DNA from: JBFHER01 sp041584055
Lineage (GTDB): Bacteria > Bacteroidota > Bacteroidia > Bacteroidales > UBA5342
Length of the DNA: 10,696 nucleotides
Assembly: GCA_041584055.1 (NCBI GenBank)
Contig: JBFHER010000127.1
Location: 1-10,696, forward strand
Reading direction: 5' to 3'
Shown here: positions 6,763 to 10,696 of the stretch, piece by piece
How the letters are laid out: each line of letters starts with the position of its first letter
Position numbering within the stretch: position 1 is the stretch's first letter
Made by a program: the position numbers and the translations under genes
The notes under the pieces: generated by a model
What the model was told of the DNA's origin: nothing
Seen by the model: only the letters and a program-made list of their open reading frames with translations
Databases searched by the model: none

Positions 6763-7977
6763 ATGAACAACTTTTACGATAAGAAATCACGTTTTAAATT
6801 GATCATGCTGGCCTTTGCCTCTATTATTGTTATGGCATCCATTGTGTTTTCTAATAAACTCGCCAAAGATTTATCTCAGGAAGAACAAAAAAGGATGGAT
6901 ATCTGGGCGGAAGCATATCAAATCATGGCCTCCAGTGAAAACACAAACAGCTTTTTTATTGATGTCATTTCGTCCAACACAACCATCCCACTGATCATTA
7001 CCGATGACCATGACAGCATTGCCAATTACAACAACCTGGATTTGCCAAAAAAGAATGTGGATGAATACCTGCAAAAGAAACTAGAACTGTTCAAGGAACA
7101 ACACGATACAAACACACTTGTAATAACCACTGACATCACTGACTCCGAAGGGAATCTGGTAATGGATGAACAGGGGCGTCAACAGCAGTTTGTAACAACC
7201 TATTACCTCTACTATGGTGATTCAATCCTGTTACAACGATTGGCTTATTTCCCTTATGTACAGCTAGGGATTATTACCTTCTTTTTCCTCGTTGCATTTT
7301 TTGCCTTCTCATTCTCCAAAAAAGCTGAAGAAAATCAGGTTTGGGTAGGATTATCAAAGGAAACAGCACATCAACTCGGAACACCAATCTCATCCCTGCT
7401 TGCATGGACAGAGCTCATAAAGACCGGACAGGCTGATGAAGAGATGATTGGTCATATGGAAAAAGATGTGAATCGTTTAAGGATGGTTGCGGAACGTTTT
7501 TCAAAGATAGGATCTCAACCGGATTTGGAACCATTGCCATTGAAACCTTTGCTGACGGATGCCATCGAATATATGAAACGAAGGGTATCTAAAAAGGTAA
7601 TCTTTAATTTAAATTTTTCCGGATCCGATGATATCGTGATAATGGCCAACCATGCGTTGTTTGAGTGGGTGATAGAAAACCTGTGTAAAAACGCTGTGGA
7701 TGCTATGGCAGGAAAGGGAAGTATCCAGATTGACATTGAAAAGACAGATCAAAACGTACAGATGGATTTTACCGATTCTGGAAAAGGGATTCCGAAAGCA
7801 AAATATAAAACAATATTCAATCCCGGCTTTACAACAAAAACAAGAGGCTGGGGACTTGGATTATCCCTGACTCAGCGCATTGTTGAGAACTATCATAAGG
7901 GAAAAATCTTTGTACGCAGTTCTGAAATCAATAAGGGAACCACGTTTCGGGTTATTTTGCCGCTGGCGGCTATTTAG
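6763..7977 (+). CDS. Orphan sensor histidine kinase, HQLGTP type
   Basis: This 404-residue kinase has TM1 at about 12-31, an extracytoplasmic domain of about 130 residues and TM2 at about 166-186, then goes straight into the kinase core without HAMP. The H-box is ETAHQLGTPISSL with H203, a variant in which the usual HELRTP becomes HQLGTP. The ATPase has an N-box near N306/N310 (ENLCKNAVDAM), G1 DSGKGIP from D338 and G2 GWGLGLSL, so it appears active. The sensor region includes PLIITDDHDSIANYNNL, suggestive of a PAS/Cache-like fold, but that is a guess. No response regulator gene adjoins it, so its partner must lie elsewhere. ATG 6763 follows rsgA by 26 bp, suggesting co-transcription. From memory, kinases with this H-box are widespread in Bacteroidota. 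Confidence 0.92.
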   Translation: MNNFYDKKSRFKLIMLAFASIIVMASIVFSNKLAKDLSQEEQKRMDIWAEAYQIMASSENTNSFFIDVISSNTTIPLIITDDHDSIANYNNLDLPKKNVDEYLQKKLELFKEQHDTNTLVITTDITDSEGNLVMDEQGRQQQFVTTYYLYYGDSILLQRLAYFPYVQLGIITFFFLVAFFAFSFSKKAEENQVWVGLSKETAHQLGTPISSLLAWTELIKTGQADEEMIGHMEKDVNRLRMVAERFSKIGSQPDLEPLPLKPLLTDAIEYMKRRVSKKVIFNLNFSGSDDIVIMANHALFEWVIENLCKNAVDAMAGKGSIQIDIEKTDQNVQMDFTDSGKGIPKAKYKTIFNPGFTTKTRGWGLGLSLTQRIVENYHKGKIFVRSSEINKGTTFRVILPLAAI

Positions 7978-7989
7978 AGACGGTCGGGA

Positions 7990-8370
7990 CTAATCTTTCA
8001 CCGCAATGGCATCGATCTCTACCAATACGTTCAAGGGAAGCGTTTTAACCGCAAATGCAGCTCTGGCAGGTGGATCCTTTTGAAAGTAAGATGCATAAAT
8101 GCCATTCATTGCCTTAAAGTTATCCATATCAGATAAAAGGCATGTGCATTTTACCACATCAGTCAAGGTACATCCAGCTGCTTCCAGTACTGCTTTCAGG
8201 TTATTCATCACCTGTTCTGTCTGTGCTTCTATACCACCTTCCACAATGGTTCCTGATGCGGGATCCAGTGCAATCTGACCAGATACAAATACCATGCCGT
8301 TGGCCTCAATGGCCTGACTGTAAGGCCCCACAGCCTGTGGAGCTTTTGATGTTGAGATTACCTTTTTCAT
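7990..8370 (-). CDS. ridA: RidA family enamine/imine deaminase
   Basis: RidA hydrolyses reactive enamine/imine intermediates such as 2-aminoacrylate, made by PLP-dependent dehydratases, to ketoacids and ammonia, protecting PLP enzymes. The 126-residue length and motifs are typical of the trimeric YjgF/YER057c/UK114 family: GPYSQA at 15-20, VSGQIALDP at 29-37, PPARAAFAV with substrate-binding R103, and VLVEIDAIA with E118. These residues are those expected of catalytically active RidA rather than of inactive relatives. The ATG at 8370-8368 overlaps the TGA of the upstream channel gene (8369-8367) as ATGA, so translation is probably coupled. The 3' end faces the orphan kinase gene with only 12 bp between stop codons. 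Confidence 0.95.
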   Translation of the reverse strand: MKKVISTSKAPQAVGPYSQAIEANGMVFVSGQIALDPASGTIVEGGIEAQTEQVMNNLKAVLEAAGCTLTDVVKCTCLLSDMDNFKAMNGIYASYFQKDPPARAAFAVKTLPLNVLVEIDAIAVKD

Positions 8371-9179
8371 TTTATTTCCTTATTCATTCGTGATCCACAC
8401 TTTTTACAAAAAACCGCGTCATCATCATGTCCTTCTGTTAAACAATTCGGGCATACCTGTGTATTTGTTTTTTTGCTTGGGTTAATGATCTCTGCTGTTA
8501 TAATTCCTGTAGGCACAGCGATTATGGCATATCCCATAATCATTACCAGACTTGCAATAAACTGCCCTAAAGACGTTTCCGGACTTATATCGCCATATCC
8601 AACGGTTGTTAGTGTTACTATTGCCCAATATATTCCTTTAGGGATGCTTGTAAAGCCATGATTTTCTCCTTCCACCAGATACATGACGGTTCCTATGATA
8701 ACCACAAGAATAATCACAAAAAATATAAAAACACTTATTTTAGCCCTGCTGGCCCAGATGGCCCGGGCCAAAACACGACCCGCCTGAGAATACCTTGTTA
8801 GTTTTAATATCCTGAACACGCGCAGCAAACGCAAAAGACGAATTACTATTAAACTCTGAGAACCGAGGATTACAAGACTTAGGTAAGTAGGAATAACGGA
8901 TAGAAAATCAATGATCCCATAAAAACTAAATATATATTTAAATGGTTTTTGAATAATAATGATACGTAAAATATATTCAATCGTAAAAATAATGGTGATG
9001 CCCCATTCAGCATATTTTAATTCAGTGCCAAAACGCTTCTGCAACATCGGCATACTCTCCAACAACACCAGGACAACACTTATCAATATCACAATCAACA
9101 AACTAACATCAAACACCCTGCCCTCTTTGGTGTCCGCTTCAAAAATGATCTCGTATAGCTGTTCTTTAATTTTACCCAT
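8367..9179 (-). CDS. Voltage-gated potassium-channel-like protein with C-terminal zinc ribbon
   Basis: This 270-residue inner-membrane protein has the six-helix voltage-gated channel plan. S1 is at about 24-41, S2 at about 58-75 and S3 at about 83-105. S4 (about 109-130) carries positive residues every third position: R114, R117, R120, R123, K126, R129. S5 is at about 147-168, the pore helix is followed by the filter TVGYGD at 192-197 (a potassium-selective signature), and S6 is at about 204-229. The C-terminal tail has CPNC (243-246) and CKKCG (258-262), a four-cysteine zinc ribbon that simple bacterial Kv channels usually lack. It is the first gene of a two-gene unit with ridA, overlapping it as ATGA. 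ATG 9179 is the natural start. Upstream, TATATTTA on the minus strand (9204-9197) is a weak -7 candidate without a -33. Opening voltage and physiological role cannot be read from sequence. Confidence 0.92.
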   Translation of the reverse strand: MGKIKEQLYEIIFEADTKEGRVFDVSLLIVILISVVLVLLESMPMLQKRFGTELKYAEWGITIIFTIEYILRIIIIQKPFKYIFSFYGIIDFLSVIPTYLSLVILGSQSLIVIRLLRLLRVFRILKLTRYSQAGRVLARAIWASRAKISVFIFFVIILVVIIGTVMYLVEGENHGFTSIPKGIYWAIVTLTTVGYGDISPETSLGQFIASLVMIMGYAIIAVPTGIITAEIINPSKKTNTQVCPNCLTEGHDDDAVFCKKCGSRMNKEIK

Positions 9180-9293
9180 GTTCCAGAAATTAAAAATAAA
9201 TATACGAAAAATAAGGAGATCGGGGGGACCGATGGTAGAAGATTGATTTTTTTGGATAAAGTAGCCCGATTAAAAACGTAAAACAAAGATCTT

Positions 9294-9314
9294 TTCACCC
9301 TGTCTTCCGGTGAA
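9294..9314. repeat. Inverted repeat TTCACC / GGTGAA
   Basis: Six-base perfect arms at 9294-9299 and 9309-9314 flank a 9-base loop. The site lies in the 241-bp divergent spacer between the channel gene and the ECF sigma gene, just left of the likely sigma-gene -33 element. It has no T run, so it is not a terminator; it could be a regulator site or chance. Confidence 0.35.
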
Positions 9315-9343
9315 TTGTTGTCTCGCCAATGGCATTAATTTTG
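9315..9343 (+). promoter_or_regulatory. Likely promoter of the ECF sigma operon
   Basis: TTG at 9315-9317 (followed directly by a second TTG) and TAATTTTG at 9336-9343 are separated by 18 bp, within the Bacteroidota primary-sigma consensus. Transcription would start near 9348, giving a leader of about 72 bases containing a nine-base A tract (9351-9359). The -7 box lies inside a perfect inverted repeat. Confidence 0.45.
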
Positions 9344-9348
9344 CCATT
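9328..9348. promoter_or_regulatory. 21-bp perfect inverted repeat over the sigma promoter, candidate operator
   Basis: AATGGCA (9328-9334) and TGCCATT (9342-9348) are exact inverted arms around a 7-base AT spacer. This is a typical size for a dimeric helix-turn-helix protein site. It covers the -7 box, so bound protein should block transcription. The following A tract is on the wrong strand for a plus-strand terminator; on the minus strand the T tract would come before the hairpin, so a terminator role is unlikely in either direction. Confidence 0.5.
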
Positions 9349-9420
9349 TCAAAAAAAAAGACTCAATTTGATGTAACTTTTAAATTAATCATTCGTCTTG
9401 CAATTGGAAAGAGATAAATT

Positions 9421-9900
9421 TTGAACGTTAAAGAATTTAATACAATTGTTGATCAATACAGTGATCGTTTGTTCCGTTATGTTTTGAAGACCATGAGAGA
9501 TGAAGATGGTTCCAGAGACATTGTTCAGGACAGCTTTGAAAAGTTGTGGAACAGAAGGCATGATGTTGATCCCGAAAAAGCAGGAGCATGGCTTTATCGA
9601 ACGTCATACAATTCGGTCATTGATTTTAAACGAAAACACGTTCGACAGTCGTTTCCTGATCAAATGCCGGAACAGGGAATAGAATCCGGTTACAACGATC
9701 TTAAAGAAGTGTTGGACAAAGCGTTGACCACCTTGAACGAGAAGCAGCGTTCGGCTGTGTTGTTGAGAGATTATGAAGGGTACTCCTATCAGGAAATTGG
9801 AGACATACTTAATTTGAATGAAGGACAGGTGAAAATAACTATTTACAGAGCAAGACTTGCGCTTAAGGAATACATTGGTGCTGTGGATGTTTTAATTTAA
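9421..9900 (+). CDS. ECF-type RNA polymerase sigma factor
   Basis: The 159-residue protein has only sigma regions 2 and 4, the ECF layout. Region 2 (about 7-75) includes YSDRLFRYV, the core-binding DIVQDSFEKLWNRR and GAWLYRTSYNSVIDFKRK; region 4 (about 100-153) includes LNEKQRSAVLLRDYEGYSYQEIGDILNLNEGQVKITIYRARLALKEY split by its helix-turn-helix. It should direct RNA polymerase to a small regulon when freed from the anti-sigma factor encoded 5 bp downstream. TTG 9421 is chosen because region 2 begins within a few residues of it and the next ATG would cut into region 2; GGAAAGAG at 9406-9413 can serve as ribosome binding site. Its likely promoter is of the primary-sigma type, so autoregulation is not evident from sequence. 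Confidence 0.93.
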   Translation: MNVKEFNTIVDQYSDRLFRYVLKTMRDEDGSRDIVQDSFEKLWNRRHDVDPEKAGAWLYRTSYNSVIDFKRKHVRQSFPDQMPEQGIESGYNDLKEVLDKALTTLNEKQRSAVLLRDYEGYSYQEIGDILNLNEGQVKITIYRARLALKEYIGAVDVLI

Positions 9901-9905
9901 AGGTG

Positions 9906-10696
9906 ATGATAAGCAGAGAAAATTATGAAATCGTATTTATAGATTATCTTGATGGTCGTTTGACGCAGCAGGAAGAAGCCGAATTGCAACGCTTTCTGCA
10001 GAACAATCCAGACCTGAAGGAGGAATTGGATGCTGTTGGAGGAATTAAACTCGTGGCGGATACGGTTTCTTATGATCAAAAATCACAATTAAAGCACACT
10101 TTCTTAGAGGATGAGCAACTCTTTAACAATGCTTGCATTGCCAGTTTAGAAAAGGATCTGAATGAAAAAGATGCGCATGAATTGCAGAATTTCATTGCTG
10201 TCAACCCGGATCGGAAGAAGACGTGGTTACTCTTTAAATCCACAAAACTAAATCCTGACCCGTCCATTGTTTTCAAGGATAAAAAATTCTTGTACAAAAA
10301 AGCAATTGTCTGGTTGTATTTGCCACAAGTGGCCACCATAGCGGCAGCAATCCTCTTGGGCTTATTGGTTGTCGGAACCATTGAACATCAAACAAACTTA
10401 AACGATAGATACACAGCACGGAACTTAAGCTATCACATCACAGCTCCTGAGGCTCAAATCAGCAATGATCAGGCTACAATAGAAATGCCGGTTACTTCTG
10501 TCAGAGATATAAATACAAAAGATCAAGCCGTAAGTCATCCGCATGAAACCATCCTGGCGGAAACACCTGGCATCGAAAATTCAAAGGCACAAGTTGCCTC
10601 AATTGAACCAGTTTTGGCAAAACTTTCAGGTAAAAAAAGATCACTTCCTACGCATATTTATATTTATAAACCACAATTGGCTTTGAGCAATATTCC
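9906..10696 (+). CDS. Single-pass membrane anti-sigma factor (partial, right edge)
   Basis: 263 codons are visible and the frame is still open at the edge. The cytoplasmic part holds two copies of a helical motif: residues 14-41 (YLDGRLTQQEEAELQRFL, then NNPDLKEEL) and 80-107 (SLEKDLNEKDAHELQNFI, then VNPDRKKTW), which share 10 of 28 positions by eye. The first is the pattern seen at the N-terminus of Bacteroidota anti-sigma factors. One membrane helix lies at about 134-158, and what follows is a polar, low-complexity periplasmic segment. It should hold the sigma factor encoded 5 bp upstream and release it on an envelope signal. No FecR domain is seen in the visible part. ATG 9906 is preceded by AAAGG; GTG 9903 is an alternative. 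The C-terminal domain, and so the signal sensed, is out of view. Confidence 0.82.
   Translation, partial: MISRENYEIVFIDYLDGRLTQQEEAELQRFLQNNPDLKEELDAVGGIKLVADTVSYDQKSQLKHTFLEDEQLFNNACIASLEKDLNEKDAHELQNFIAVNPDRKKTWLLFKSTKLNPDPSIVFKDKKFLYKKAIVWLYLPQVATIAAAILLGLLVVGTIEHQTNLNDRYTARNLSYHITAPEAQISNDQATIEMPVTSVRDINTKDQAVSHPHETILAETPGIENSKAQVASIEPVLAKLSGKKRSLPTHIYIYKPQLALSNI

Noticed and set aside
7959..7970. GCCGC-TG-GCGGC hairpin near the end of the orphan kinase gene as a terminator
   Set aside because: It lies inside coding sequence, the loop is too short for a full stem, and no T run follows.
9328..9359. Inverted repeat plus A tract as a terminator for the divergent spacer
   Set aside because: On the plus strand the hairpin is followed by A, not T; on the minus strand the T tract precedes the hairpin; no transcript ends are expected in this divergent spacer.
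10076..10381. Minus-strand 101-codon frame at the right end
   Set aside because: It is antisense to the anti-sigma gene, whose motifs and membrane helix identify the true frame.

Overview
The window reads as chromosomal DNA of a Bacteroidota bacterium (Cytophagia/Flavobacteriia-like; genus not identifiable). Evidence: about 40% GC, several exact matches to the Bacteroidota primary-sigma -7 box (TAnnTTTG), few Shine-Dalgarno sequences, TTG starts, and typical families: a lipoprotein resembling the N-terminus of Bacteroidota alpha-2-macroglobulins, HAMP-less sensor kinases and a FecR-unrelated anti-sigma factor. No tRNA, rRNA, CRISPR array, insertion sequence or phage gene was seen.

Layout. 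1-242 (-): N-terminus of a lipoprotein that continues off the left edge. 381-992 (-): secreted, highly charged 203-residue protein of unknown family. 1249-2907 and 2900-3595 (+): overlapping genes for a sensor histidine kinase and an OmpR-type response regulator, divergent from the secreted-protein gene. 3756-5006 (-): ATP-grasp-like protein. 5177-5749, 5780-6736 and 6763-7977 (+): TPR-like protein, the ribosome-assembly GTPase RsgA, and a second, orphan histidine kinase. 8367-9179 and 7990-8370 (-): voltage-gated potassium-channel-like protein with a C-terminal zinc ribbon, translationally coupled to RidA. 9421-9900 and 9906-10696 (+): ECF sigma factor and a membrane anti-sigma factor cut by the right edge.

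The most interesting region is 381-3595. A secreted accessory protein is transcribed away from a kinase/regulator operon, as cpxP is from cpxRA in enterobacteria, although no homology to CpxP is visible. The secreted protein and the periplasmic domain of the kinase both carry the rare string PPPPPPVP. Between the two genes lie four direct GTTA(A/G) repeats spaced 11, 10 and 11 bp, flanked on each side by an outward-facing -7 box and with no -33 element for either. I infer an autoregulated three-component envelope-sensing module. A second notable site is a 21-bp perfect inverted repeat enclosing the -7 box of the likely ECF sigma promoter.
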